A DNA stretch of 64,000 nt from contig JALFNK010000001.1 in assembly GCA_022782405.1 (NCBI GenBank), positions 109,698-173,697 of the forward strand, read 5' to 3'. The position numbers were made by a program, and so were the translations under genes. Positions 47,769 through 57,904 of the stretch are shown here, in pieces. How positions within the stretch are numbered: position 1 is the first letter of the stretch; every line of letters begins with the position of its first letter. Under the pieces are notes generated by a model. It had not been told where the DNA came from. It ran no database searches and saw nothing but the letters and a program-made list of their open reading frames with translations. This DNA comes from Alistipes sp. (GTDB taxonomy: Bacteria; Bacteroidota; Bacteroidia; Bacteroidales; Rikenellaceae).

Positions 47769-47806
47769 AGGGCCGTCCGAATTTCGGACGGCCCTGTCGT
47801 TTTTTG
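47769..47806. terminator. Bidirectional terminator between the hydrolase and the Mfa2-like gene
   Basis: AGGGCCGTCCGAA (47769-47781) and its perfect complement (47783-47795) form a 13-bp stem, flanked on the plus side by GTCGTTTTTTG and on the minus side by a TTTTT run. It separates convergent genes. Confidence 0.9.
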
Positions 47807-47819
47807 TCGAGAATCTACC

Positions 47820-48794
47820 CTACTCGAAATCGGGGAATTCGATCGTCTCGCTCTCTTCGTTCCAGTCGGTGATCGTAAAGTCGTCGGGATTCCCTTCCGA
47901 GATGATCGAGCCGATCACGATATTGAGCGTCAGAAGCGTATTGGCCGAAAGAGACGAACCGAGCGTTTGGCTCAGATGGTGGATCGAGTTGTCGGCCAGC
48001 GTGATGTAAATATCCAGCGTCGGGTTCTGAGCCGATGGGAAGAGCATGACTGTCGGGTTGCTCATCGTCATGCCGTCTTCCGATTTCGTAAGGCTGAAAC
48101 GCACGGTTTTCGTTTGGTTTACCGGTTCGGCAGTATAGAAATTCAGCTTTTCGGCAATGCCTCCGATATGGATTTTCACATCCTTGATGTTGTCTCCGAA
48201 CGGGGTATTGTTCTTCTGAGTGAGATTGACGATCAGTCCGGCGCTCACCCTGTAGAGCGATGCATGGAGGTTTTCTGTCCCGATCTTTGTCTCCGCCACG
48301 GCATGCACCAGGTCGAATACCGGTTTGTAGGTTCCGTCGCCGTAGGGGCGCAGACTGAAATAGAGCGTCGAGAGGTCCACGCCTTCGGTAATCCCCGGTT
48401 CGCTCATCTGAGGGGCATTGTCGATAGGTTCCTCGTGTTTGGGTGTTCCCCAGTAAACCATGTTGTAGTCTCCGATGGGAAGATGGATTTGGCGGTTGTT
48501 CTCTCCGAATACATCACCCCGGACGATGGTGTAGAATCCGCTGAAGATGGAGAGCTTGCCGTTGTAGTAGTTGCCGAAGAAGTCGGAAGTTCCCGAAACG
48601 CAGGGGAAGACCTCCAAAATACCGGTGAACGGTGCGTCCTGCGCCACCTGTTCGGTGATGCGGGCCGTAATGGCCGGAGTTACCAGATTGTCTTCGGTTC
48701 CGGAACCGGAATCCCCGTTTCCGTTGTTGTCGTCTTTGGAGCAGGAAGCGGCGAAGAGAAGGAGCCCGAATGCCCCCAGAATCATTTTTTTCAT
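47820..48794 (-). CDS. Mfa2/FimB-family-like fimbrial lipoprotein
   Basis: A 324-aa lipoprotein with lipobox FAASC (Cys about residue 18) followed by SKDDN, a strong surface-export-like signal. The rest looks like two beta-sandwich lobes. FGNYYNGKLSIFSGFYTIVRGDVF, IHLPIGDYNMVYWGTP and LYRVSAGLIVNLTQKN are segments like those in fimbrial anchor/tip proteins (Mfa2, FimB). No other fimbrial genes lie beside it. The ATG at 48794 begins the signal peptide; the frame upstream is leader. Family assignment is moderate, function inference. Confidence 0.6.
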   Translation of the reverse strand: MKKMILGAFGLLLFAASCSKDDNNGNGDSGSGTEDNLVTPAITARITEQVAQDAPFTGILEVFPCVSGTSDFFGNYYNGKLSIFSGFYTIVRGDVFGENNRQIHLPIGDYNMVYWGTPKHEEPIDNAPQMSEPGITEGVDLSTLYFSLRPYGDGTYKPVFDLVHAVAETKIGTENLHASLYRVSAGLIVNLTQKNNTPFGDNIKDVKIHIGGIAEKLNFYTAEPVNQTKTVRFSLTKSEDGMTMSNPTVMLFPSAQNPTLDIYITLADNSIHHLSQTLGSSLSANTLLTLNIVIGSIISEGNPDDFTITDWNEESETIEFPDFE

Positions 48795-48941
48795 AACATC
48801 AAAATTAAATATGAATACGTTTGTCGTTTTGCATAAGGGCAAGCGTGTATTTTTGTCTTCTTGCATAAGTTATACCAAAACGATCGGGGAAAATAGTAGA
48901 AGATTACGGTAGACAAGTAACTTTGTTCTCTTCCTGTAAAA

Positions 48942-48949
48942 CAAATCTA
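48942..48949 (-). promoter_or_regulatory. -7 box TAGATTTG, possible promoter of the Mfa2-like gene
   Basis: TAGATTTG on the minus strand, about 150 nt upstream of the ATG. The 5' UTR would contain two copies of TTGCATAAG (plus strand, 48829 and 48861). A nearer TAATTTTG (48807-48800) would place the start at the ATG itself. The true promoter is uncertain. Confidence 0.35.
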
Positions 48950-48954
48950 CACAA

Positions 48955-48981
48955 TAAAAAACGATAAACCTAATATTATCG
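48955..48981 (-). terminator. Intrinsic terminator after the MscS-type channel gene
   Basis: On the minus strand CGATAA (48981-48976) and TTATCG (48967-48962) form a stem with an 8-nt loop, followed by a T-run (48961-48956). An overlapping AAACCC/GGTTT pairing is an alternative. Confidence 0.6.
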
Positions 48982-48984
48982 GGT

Positions 48985-50181
48985 TTATTTTTCCGTATTC
49001 ATCATTTCTTTGAAATCCAGGCCTGACGGTCGCTGGTAGATCCGCAGCCCGAAATGGGGAAGCGAGGCGATGAGGTGCTCGAGGATCGTATTCTGGAGCG
49101 TCTCGAAGGGCAGCCATTCGGTCTGCGTCGAGAAACAGTAGATCTCTACGGGAATCCCTTCGGCGGTGGGTTGCAGGATGCGCACCATGCGGAGCATTTC
49201 CGGATGGATGCCGGGCAGCGTCGCGAGGTAGTGCATCGCATAATTGCGGAAGAAGCGGAGGTTCACCGTGTCCTGCTCCTCGCAGGAGGCCGCCTCCCAC
49301 CCCTCTTCGGTAAATCGGGCCAGTTCTTCGGGCGAGCAGAAGCGCACTGACGCGGCATCGATCAGCAGCGACCGTTTGATGCGGCGTCCGCCGCTCTCGC
49401 GCATGCCGCGCCAGTTCTGGAACGAGTCGCTCACCAGCGCATAGGGCGGGATCGTCGTGATGGTCTTGTCGAAATTCTGGACCTTGACCGTGGTCAGCGA
49501 TACCTCGATGACATATCCGTCGGCTCCGTATTTGGTCATGGTAATCCAATCCCCCGGCCGCAGCATGTCGTTGGCCGATAGCTGGATGCCGGCCACCAGG
49601 CCGAGGATGCTGTCGCGGAAGATGAGCATCAGCACGGCCGCCGAGGCGCCGAGCCCTGCCAGAATCGTCGTGGCGTCGCGGCCGATGAGGATGCTGACGA
49701 TGAGGATGCCGCCGACCAGCACCGCAACGAGCTTGACCATCTGGTAGATTCCCTTGAGCGGGCGGTTGCGGAGCGTTTCGTGTTCGTTCGAAATGTCGAG
49801 AAGCGTATCCAGAACGGTTGAGATGAGTTTCAGTGCAGCCACGATCAGATAGATCATGCAGATTTTCTGAAGTACGGCCAGCAGTTCGGGCATCTTTCCG
49901 CAGGCCAGCGGCAGCAGCATGTACCAGACCAGGGGCGGAATCAGCCGTGCGGCGTCGTGCATGACCTTGTTCTTGAACAGATGGTCGTCCCAGGTAGCTT
50001 TGGTCCGGGCGCTGATATTCTGCAGAACCGGGATGAGGAACATGCGGAAGAGCCTCGTGGCAAGATAGGATACGAGGAGAATGCCGAGGACGATGGCGAT
50101 GCGTGCACCCCACTCGGTGTATTGTTCGGCCAGCCCGCTTTCCCGGAGCAGCCGGGCTATTTCGATATCCGGATTTTTCAT
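48985..50181 (-). CDS. Mechanosensitive channel, MscS family (YbdG/MscM-like)
   Basis: A 398-aa channel that opens under membrane tension to release solutes on osmotic downshock. Several N-terminal helices precede the pore region (TTILAGLGASAAVLMLIFRDSILGLVAGIQL), then the beta domain with MLRPGDWITMTKYGADGYVIEV and the NFDKTITTIPPYALVSDSFQNWRGM stretch that is almost diagnostic of YbdG. The C-terminal cytoplasmic cage follows. The ATG at 50181 is used; a -7 box (TAACTTTG) sits at 50228-50235. Confidence 0.92.
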   Translation of the reverse strand: MKNPDIEIARLLRESGLAEQYTEWGARIAIVLGILLVSYLATRLFRMFLIPVLQNISARTKATWDDHLFKNKVMHDAARLIPPLVWYMLLPLACGKMPELLAVLQKICMIYLIVAALKLISTVLDTLLDISNEHETLRNRPLKGIYQMVKLVAVLVGGILIVSILIGRDATTILAGLGASAAVLMLIFRDSILGLVAGIQLSANDMLRPGDWITMTKYGADGYVIEVSLTTVKVQNFDKTITTIPPYALVSDSFQNWRGMRESGGRRIKRSLLIDAASVRFCSPEELARFTEEGWEAASCEEQDTVNLRFFRNYAMHYLATLPGIHPEMLRMVRILQPTAEGIPVEIYCFSTQTEWLPFETLQNTILEHLIASLPHFGLRIYQRPSGLDFKEMMNTEK

Positions 50182-50227
50182 GATTTGCAGTAACACTTGC
50201 GGCGGTCTTGACGCGCTGCGTTCCCGA

Positions 50228-50235
50228 CAAAGTTA
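50228..50235 (-). promoter_or_regulatory. -7 box TAACTTTG of the MscS-type gene
   Basis: Minus-strand consensus box 47 nt upstream of the ATG at 50181. The rest of 50236-50417 is AT-rich with no clear further feature other than a near-consensus TATTTTGG at about 50315 for the rightward gene. Confidence 0.65.
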
Positions 50236-50417
50236 CGACCGGAAAAACAAATCTGCAACTTTTGATCCTCGGGACATGCATATAGTTGATTGATTTGCTT
50301 TTTATCTCTTTTTATGCTATTTTGGAATGGAGATGCTGCAATTAGGATCCGATCCTGTCGGATTTTGTCGCGTCGGACATATCGCGCTGAAATTTTTCCA
50401 TGAATGCATAATTGCTT

Positions 50418-51476
50418 ATGAAACAGATTTTTTTGACAGCTGTTCTTGCGCTGCAGCTCGTCGCCTGCAGCCAAGATTCCGGAGAGAGAGTAACGGCCTT
50501 CACGCTCGACTCGTTCGAACGGACGACAGTCCCCGATGCCGCCGGTACGGTTTACCGCAACGACAGCCTGCTCCTGGGCAATCCCCAGACGATCCGTTTC
50601 CACCCCGACGGCTATCTGGTGCTGCTCGACCGCACCGATGACGGGCAGGTTACCGTGATCGATCTTGAGACGGACAACGTGCAGCATCTGATCCACCGCG
50701 GCCGGGGTCCCGAGGAGGTTATGATCGTGCGGGATCTGGTTGTCCGCGACGGCGATATCTGGATCTCCGGACTGGCGGAGCGGAAAATCCTGAAACTTAC
50801 ACGTCCGGCCGGCAGCCGGGAGTTTGAAGCCCATGCGGTCTGTACGGTTGCGGATCAGTTCATGCGGGCCGTGCCCGTTGCGGACGGGCGCTTCCTTACG
50901 CTGGCCTCGCCCTCTTCGCAGACGCGGTTCCACCTGCTCGACAGCCAGGGTGCACCGTGCGATACGGTAGGCTCGTTCCCGGCTCTGGGACAACTTGCGG
51001 AGACGACACCCAGCAACGCCATATTCCAGTCCGAGATTACCGTGTCGCCCGATGGCGGGCATATTGCCGCAGTCTGCCAGTCGCTGGAGTTCATCGACAT
51101 CTATGATGCCGACATGACGCTCATACGACGGCTGCAGGGTCCGCAGGGAATCGATCCTTCCGTAAAAACCATCAAGACGCCTGTGGGCGTGAGCTCTTAT
51201 CTGGACCCGATGTATTTTATCTTCAGCGGTGCCGTGTCGAACGACCGGCAGTTCATGGTCGGATACATCGGCGTATGCGTGCAAAACGAGAGCGATTTCG
51301 GGGAACAGGTCGGTTCGGTGCTGTCGTTCGACTGGAAAGGCCGCCCGCAAAAGGCCTACGATTTCGAATCCGATATCGTGTCATTCGACATGGATTGGAA
51401 AAACAACGTCATGTATTGCATCGAAAACCGTCCCGAACCGGAGATCGTCGCATATCGGCTCGATGATCTGAAATAA
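50418..51476 (+). CDS. BF3164-like lipoprotein (TolB-like six-bladed propeller)
   Basis: A 352-aa lipoprotein (VACSQ, Cys about residue 18) whose remainder is a predicted six-bladed beta-propeller with blade motifs such as IRFHPDGYLVLLDRTDDG, VTVIDLETDNVQHLIHRGRGPEEV, ITVSPDGGHIAAVC and YDADMTLIRRLQG. This pattern is typical of the BF3164 family, widespread and functionally uncharacterised in gut Bacteroidota. It is monocistronic, ended by the terminator at 51571. Confidence 0.82.
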   Translation: MKQIFLTAVLALQLVACSQDSGERVTAFTLDSFERTTVPDAAGTVYRNDSLLLGNPQTIRFHPDGYLVLLDRTDDGQVTVIDLETDNVQHLIHRGRGPEEVMIVRDLVVRDGDIWISGLAERKILKLTRPAGSREFEAHAVCTVADQFMRAVPVADGRFLTLASPSSQTRFHLLDSQGAPCDTVGSFPALGQLAETTPSNAIFQSEITVSPDGGHIAAVCQSLEFIDIYDADMTLIRRLQGPQGIDPSVKTIKTPVGVSSYLDPMYFIFSGAVSNDRQFMVGYIGVCVQNESDFGEQVGSVLSFDWKGRPQKAYDFESDIVSFDMDWKNNVMYCIENRPEPEIVAYRLDDLK

Positions 51477-51570
51477 TCGGATTTTCCGTATCTGCGCTGT
51501 CGGGGACCCTTTCGCCGTGTCGTTCGAATCGGGACTCCGGACAGCGGGATCCTTCCGGATCGAAAAACAA

Positions 51571-51600
51571 AACCCTTGCATACAACATGCAAGGGTTTTT
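51571..51600. terminator. Terminator between the BF3164-like gene and tRNA-Gly
   Basis: AACCCTTGCAT and ATGCAAGGGTT form a perfect 11-bp stem with an ACAAC loop, followed by a T-run on the plus strand and TTTTGTTTTT on the minus strand. It can end both the BF3164-like gene and the minus-strand tRNA transcript. Confidence 0.9.
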
Positions 51601-51630
51601 TGCCGTGTTTTTCTCTTTTCCGGCCCTCTC

Positions 51631-51706
51631 TGGAGCGGAAAGCGGGATTCGAACCCGTGACCCTCAGCTTGGGGAGCTGATGCTCTACCGACTGAGCTAT
51701 TTCCGC
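51631..51706 (-). tRNA. tRNA-Gly (anticodon CCC)
   Basis: A 76-nt cloverleaf with CCA encoded. The acceptor stem GCGGAAA/TTTCCGC is complete, the D-arm is GCTC...GAGC, the anticodon stem is TCAGC/GCTGA, and the T-loop TTCGAAT is canonical. The anticodon loop reads TCCCCAA, giving anticodon CCC (codon GGG). Discriminator U73 and the G1-C72, C2-G71 pairs fit glycine. Two oddities: position 33 is C instead of the near-universal U, and the outer T-stem pair is A49-C65. Confidence 0.88.
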
Positions 51707-51712
51707 AGTTAC

Positions 51713-51730
51713 GGAGTACAAAGATACTCC
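51713..51730 (-). promoter_or_regulatory. tRNA promoter box TATCTTTG inside an inverted repeat
   Basis: A TATCTTTG box (51726-51719, minus) lies 12 nt upstream of the tRNA. It is enclosed by a perfect 6-bp inverted repeat: GGAGTA at 51713-51718 and TACTCC at 51725-51730. Confidence 0.65.
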
Positions 51731-51770
51731 GCTTTTCCGATATTGCAAACGCAGGCGGCGAAAAAAATGC

Positions 51771-53678
51771 CTATCCGAGGAGTTTTTTCAGCGACGCCAG
51801 GTTGCGGGGATTCTTCAGTGCCTTGCCTTCGGGTGTATAGAGATAGGCGATGCGCTCGCTGAAATGCTCCTCGACCTTGCTGCGAACGATCTTCATGGTG
51901 CTGTTCACCAGTCCGTTCTGTTCGGTGAAGGCCTCGTCCACGATGGCCAGGCCTGCCGGCAGCCAACGTTCGGGAAATTCTCCTGCATGTGCGCCTCCTG
52001 CACGATACCCGTCGATCTCTGCGCCGAGCAGCTCCGCAGCCTTTGCGGCACGCTCCTCGGGTGCGATGCCCCGGGCCGAGAGCTCGCGGCGCAGCGCCTC
52101 GGCGTTGGGTACGACGATCGCACCGGTGAAGGGATTCTGGTTGTTGTGAATCAGGATCTGGTCGATATAGGGCGACTGGTCCACGATCGCCTCCTCCATT
52201 CCTTCGGGACTGTATTTCTCACCGTCCGAGGCAATAAGCAGGCTCTTGAAACGCCCCAGCACATAGAGAAACTCGTCCTCCGATACATAGCCCATGTCGC
52301 CCGTATGGAGCCATCCGTCGCGGATGGTCTCGGCCGTAGCTTCGGGATTTTTCCAGTATCCGGCCATGACGTTCTCGCCGCGGATGACGATTTCGCCCTT
52401 TGTGCCCCGGGGTACTTCGCGGCCCTCCTCGTCGAGGATCTTCAGGTCGAGCGGGATAAGAATTTTTCCCGAGGAACCGAAACGGTGCCAGTGGTATTTG
52501 GGCGAGTTGGTCGAAATGACCGGCGTAGCCTCCGAGAGTCCGTATCCCTGGAACATCGGAATGCCGATGGCGTAGAAGAAGCGCTGCAGTTCGGTGTCGA
52601 GCAGAGCGCCCCCTCCGACAAAAAATTCCATGCAGCCGCCGAAGGCTTCGCGGACCTTGCGGAAGAGCAGTGCATCGAAAACGCCCACGGCCGGAGCCAG
52701 TATGATGCGCCAGCCGCGTCCTTTGCTGTATCCGTCCTGGTTGTAGGCGTAGGCCGTTCGGAGCGCCAGCCGGAACAGCCGCTCCGTAAAGCGTCCCTTG
52801 GCGCGTATCGAACTCTCGATGTTCTTGCGGAAATTCTTGGCCAGTGCAGGCACCGACAGCAGGAAGTGCGGCTGCACTTCGCGGATGTTCTGGGGGATGT
52901 TCTTGAGCGTCTCCAAGGGAGTCGCTCCGATCTGCACGGTTGCCACCGAGGCGCCGCAGGCGATCATGATGTAGAACCCGACGACATGGGCGAAACAGTG
53001 GTCCAGCGGCAGAATGATGAGCGTGCGGTAGTGCGGCGGGATGTCGATGCGCGAGAGCGACTGTTCGACGTTGGCCGTATAGTTTCGGTGCGTGAGCACG
53101 ACGCCCTTCGGGTCGGCGGTCGTTCCCGAGGTATAGGTGATCGTCGCGTAGTCGTCGTTTCGGATCGCCTGTCCGATGCGGAGGAACTCTTCGCGGTTTT
53201 GGGCCAGGTATTCGCGGCCCAGCCGCTTGAGGGTGCCGAAGGCGGTCTCCCCTGCTTCGAGGGGCAGGTGTCCGAAGACGATGATGTGTTCGACCTGCGG
53301 CAGTTCGTGCCGGATGCGGCGGATCTTCGGCAGTTGGTATTTCGAGACGAAGAGCGCCCTGACCTCGGCGTGGCGCAGGCGGAAGAGCAGGTCGTTCGAC
53401 TCCTCGAGCTTCACCGAGAGGGGTACGCTGATGGCTCCGGCGTAGAAGAGACCCAGCTCGGAGATGATCCAGGCGTTGCATCCTTCGGAGAGGATCGCCA
53501 CCTTGTCTCCGGGCCGGATTCCGAGGGTCGTGAGACCGGCTCCGACTTCGAGAGCCTGTTCACGGGTCTCGGCATAGGTCGTGGGTTCGAATTTCCGGTG
53601 CCGTTTTTCGAGCAGGAAGGTCTTGGCTCCGTAGCGGGCCACGGACTCCTCGAACAGGTCGATGATGGTTCTTTTCAT
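51771..53678 (-). CDS. Long-chain fatty-acid--CoA ligase (AMP-forming)
   Basis: Adenylate-forming enzyme of 635 aa that activates fatty acids with CoA. The AMP-binding signature is YTSGTTADPKGVV, followed by LPLDHCFAHVVGFY, GYGLSEATPVIS and the C-terminal hinge SEDEFLYVLGRFKSLLIASDGEKYSPEG. The DGEKYSPEGMEE variant and length resemble the long-chain FAA/ACSL type. It starts 22 nt after the lepA stop on the same strand, so lepA and this gene are probably cotranscribed. Confidence 0.9.
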   Translation of the reverse strand: MKRTIIDLFEESVARYGAKTFLLEKRHRKFEPTTYAETREQALEVGAGLTTLGIRPGDKVAILSEGCNAWIISELGLFYAGAISVPLSVKLEESNDLLFRLRHAEVRALFVSKYQLPKIRRIRHELPQVEHIIVFGHLPLEAGETAFGTLKRLGREYLAQNREEFLRIGQAIRNDDYATITYTSGTTADPKGVVLTHRNYTANVEQSLSRIDIPPHYRTLIILPLDHCFAHVVGFYIMIACGASVATVQIGATPLETLKNIPQNIREVQPHFLLSVPALAKNFRKNIESSIRAKGRFTERLFRLALRTAYAYNQDGYSKGRGWRIILAPAVGVFDALLFRKVREAFGGCMEFFVGGGALLDTELQRFFYAIGIPMFQGYGLSEATPVISTNSPKYHWHRFGSSGKILIPLDLKILDEEGREVPRGTKGEIVIRGENVMAGYWKNPEATAETIRDGWLHTGDMGYVSEDEFLYVLGRFKSLLIASDGEKYSPEGMEEAIVDQSPYIDQILIHNNQNPFTGAIVVPNAEALRRELSARGIAPEERAAKAAELLGAEIDGYRAGGAHAGEFPERWLPAGLAIVDEAFTEQNGLVNSTMKIVRSKVEEHFSERIAYLYTPEGKALKNPRNLASLKKLLG

Positions 53679-53700
53679 GGGTGCGGGGGTTAGGTTCTGC

Positions 53701-55491
<1,791 letters not shown>

Positions 55492-55513
55492 TGCAAACGC
55501 GTAAAAATACGGG

Positions 55514-55521
55514 CAAATATA
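55514..55521 (-). promoter_or_regulatory. -7 box TATATTTG of the lepA operon
   Basis: Minus-strand consensus 23 nt upstream of the lepA ATG. Confidence 0.75.
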
Positions 55522-55661
55522 CGAAATATATTTGAATTTCCGGCGAGCGGCCTGTCCGGCACCCGTTTCCCGAAGTGGCTCCGAGCCATTGCCTCCGGCC
55601 GTCCGGTCTGCCGCGCACATCCCGTTCCGGCCCGAGATTTGTCATTTCGGTTTCAAAAAGT

Positions 55662-55669
55662 TATCTTTG
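55662..55669 (+). promoter_or_regulatory. -7 box TATCTTTG of lysA
   Basis: Exact consensus 32 nt upstream of the lysA ATG. The intervening leader is too short for a Lys leader peptide or riboswitch. Confidence 0.75.
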
Positions 55670-55700
55670 CACCTTCACAAGGTTAGTCAAGTCATAAATT

Positions 55701-56858
55701 ATGTTGAGCAGACACATCGCATCCAAACTCCGGGGACTCGAGACCCCGTTCTATCTCTACGATACGGCCCTTTTGCGCCAGACCCTCGAGAGTGTCGTCT
55801 CCGAGGCGGGCAAATTCGGCTACAAGGTCCACTACGCCATCAAGGCCAACTACGACGACCACCTGCTTGCGATCATCCGCGAGTACGGGCTGGGTATCGA
55901 CTGCGCCTCGGGCAACGAGCTGCGCAAGGCCGTCGAGGCGGGTTTCGCCCCCGAAGGAATCGTCTATGCCGGTGTGGGCAAACGCGACAAGGAGTTGCGC
56001 TACGCCATCGAGCAGGGGATCATGGCGATCAACTGCGAATCGATCGAGGAGCTGGAAGTGGTGAACGCCCTCTCCTCCGAGGCCGGCCGCACGACGGATG
56101 TCGCGCTGCGTATCAACCCCGATATCGATCCCCGCACGAACCATTGCATCGACACGGGCCAGGCCGACAGCAAGTTCGGCATCTCCTACGAGGAGGTGCT
56201 CGAGCATGCCGAGCGGATCAAGGCGCTCGATCATCTGAACATTGTCGGCGTGCACCTGCATATCGGCTCGCAGATCCGCGAGCTGCATGTCTTCGAGAAC
56301 ATGTGTCGCAAGGTCAATGTCATCGTCGCCAACCTCGAGCGGCTGGGCTTCACGTTCCGCTTCGTCGATGTCGGCGGCGGCCTGGGGGTCAATTACGACG
56401 TGCCGGAGAACGAGCCGATCCCCAACTTCGCGTCGCTCTTCTCGATCGTGCACAACCACCTCTACGTGGGCGACAAGGAGGTGCACTTCGAGTTCGGCCG
56501 TTCGATCGTCGCCGAATGCGGCGAGCTCATCACGCGGGTGCTCTTCAACAAGACCACGGCGACGGGCCGCAAGCTCGTGATCGTCGATGCCTCGATGACC
56601 GAGCTGATCCGTCCGGCGCTCTACGGCTCGTACCACAACATCGAGAACATCACCTCCGAAGAGGAGGCCTTCGACAAATATACCGTCGTGGGTACGGCCT
56701 GCGAATCGACCGACGTTTTCGATGAGAACGTGGGCCTGCGCAAGACGCGCCGCGGCGACCTGCTGTCGATCAAGTCCGCCGGGGCCTACGGCATGTCGAT
56801 GGCCTCGCGCTACAACCTGCACGATCTTCCGGGCGCCGTATATAGCGACGAGCTGTAG
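55701..56858 (+). CDS. lysA: Diaminopimelate decarboxylase
   Basis: PLP enzyme of the alanine-racemase-like fold that decarboxylates meso-diaminopimelate to lysine, 385 aa. The PLP lysine is K48 in HYAIKAN; HIGSQI, DVGGGLGV, the glycine-rich GRSIVAECG and the C-terminal CESTDVF (Cys at the dimer active site) and GAYGMSMAS are family elements. The EamA-type gene follows 5 nt later, probably in the same transcript. Confidence 0.95.
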   Translation: MLSRHIASKLRGLETPFYLYDTALLRQTLESVVSEAGKFGYKVHYAIKANYDDHLLAIIREYGLGIDCASGNELRKAVEAGFAPEGIVYAGVGKRDKELRYAIEQGIMAINCESIEELEVVNALSSEAGRTTDVALRINPDIDPRTNHCIDTGQADSKFGISYEEVLEHAERIKALDHLNIVGVHLHIGSQIRELHVFENMCRKVNVIVANLERLGFTFRFVDVGGGLGVNYDVPENEPIPNFASLFSIVHNHLYVGDKEVHFEFGRSIVAECGELITRVLFNKTTATGRKLVIVDASMTELIRPALYGSYHNIENITSEEEAFDKYTVVGTACESTDVFDENVGLRKTRRGDLLSIKSAGAYGMSMASRYNLHDLPGAVYSDEL

Positions 56859-56863
56859 TCCGT

Positions 56864-57760
56864 ATGTGGCTCTCGCTCGCCTTCCTCTCGGCCGCCCTGC
56901 TCGGCCTCTATGACGTTGCGAAGAAACGCTCGCTCACCGGCAATGCCGTATTGCCGGTGCTGTTGCTCAACACGCTTTTCTCGTCGCTGATCTTCCTGCC
57001 GACGATCCTCTCCGCGGAGTTCGGCCTCGGGTGGTTCGACGCTACCCCGCTGGCCTCCGCTCCGGGCACCGCGCAGGCACATCTGCTGGTGCTGGTCAAG
57101 TCGTCGATCGTCCTCCTGTCGTGGATCTTCGGCTACTTCGGCATGAAGCATCTGCCGATCACGATCGTCGGTCCGATCAATGCCACGCGCCCGGTACTGG
57201 TGCTGTTGGGCGCCCTGCTCGTCTTCGGCGAGCGGCTCAATGCGTGGCAGTGGACCGGCGTGCTGCTTGCTCTTGCGTCGCTCGTGCTTTTGAGCCGTTC
57301 GGGGCGTCGCGAGGGGGTCGATTTCCGCCACAACGTCTGGATTTTCTGCCTGGCCGTCGCAGCCATTACGGGTGCCGTGAGCGGCCTTTACGACAAATAC
57401 ATCATGTCGCGCCTCGATGCGGCCTTCGTGCAGAGCTGGTACAACCTCTACCAGCTGGGCATGATGGCAGTCGTTACGGCGCTGCTCTGGTGGCCCCGGC
57501 GCCATGAGGCGCCGTTCCACTGGTGCTGGTCGATCCCGCTGATCTCGATATTCCTGTCGGCTGCGGATTTTGCCTACTTCTGCGCCCTGCGCGAAGAGGG
57601 GGCGCTGATTGCCGTCGTCTCGATGGTCCGCCGGGGTTCGGTCGTCGTCTCGTTCCTTTGCGGTGCGCTGCTCTTCCACGAACGCAACCTGCGCTCGAAG
57701 GCCGTCGATCTGGCGCTGATTCTCGTCGGCATGTTCTTCCTGTGGCTGGGGTCCCGGTAA
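56864..57760 (+). CDS. EamA/DMT-family transporter
   Basis: A 298-aa membrane protein with ten hydrophobic helices in two EamA repeats (FGYFGMKHLPITIVGPINATRP in the first; EEGALIAVVSMVRRGSVVVSF in the second), the drug/metabolite transporter architecture. It lies 5 nt behind lysA, so a lysine- or diaminopimelate-related export role is possible but not shown; the family's substrates are varied. Confidence 0.85.
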   Translation: MWLSLAFLSAALLGLYDVAKKRSLTGNAVLPVLLLNTLFSSLIFLPTILSAEFGLGWFDATPLASAPGTAQAHLLVLVKSSIVLLSWIFGYFGMKHLPITIVGPINATRPVLVLLGALLVFGERLNAWQWTGVLLALASLVLLSRSGRREGVDFRHNVWIFCLAVAAITGAVSGLYDKYIMSRLDAAFVQSWYNLYQLGMMAVVTALLWWPRRHEAPFHWCWSIPLISIFLSAADFAYFCALREEGALIAVVSMVRRGSVVVSFLCGALLFHERNLRSKAVDLALILVGMFFLWLGSR

Positions 57761-57863
57761 CTTCTTGAAGGCCGGCCCGGATTTTCGGAGGGAATAATAT
57801 CCCGTTTTGGTCCCGAAAAATCATTTCCGGGGTGGAAACGCGCTGAATGTCGGTGAAAATTTG

Positions 57864-57871
57864 TACCTTTG
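57864..57871 (+). promoter_or_regulatory. -7 box TACCTTTG of pheT
   Basis: Consensus box 34 nt upstream of the pheT ATG. No Phe-rich leader ORF is visible between them. Confidence 0.75.
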
Positions 57872-57904
57872 TTCGATTTTAGCAACTGATAAAACAACAA
57901 CGAT

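Noticed and set aside
48918..48925. Plus-strand TAACTTTG box
   Set aside because: Only leads antisense into the MscS-type gene; with six fixed bases such boxes occur by chance several times per strand in 64 kb.
57770..57835. Imperfect inverted repeat (GATTTTCGG / CCGAAAAATC) between the EamA-type gene and pheT
   Set aside because: No T-run and no clear role.
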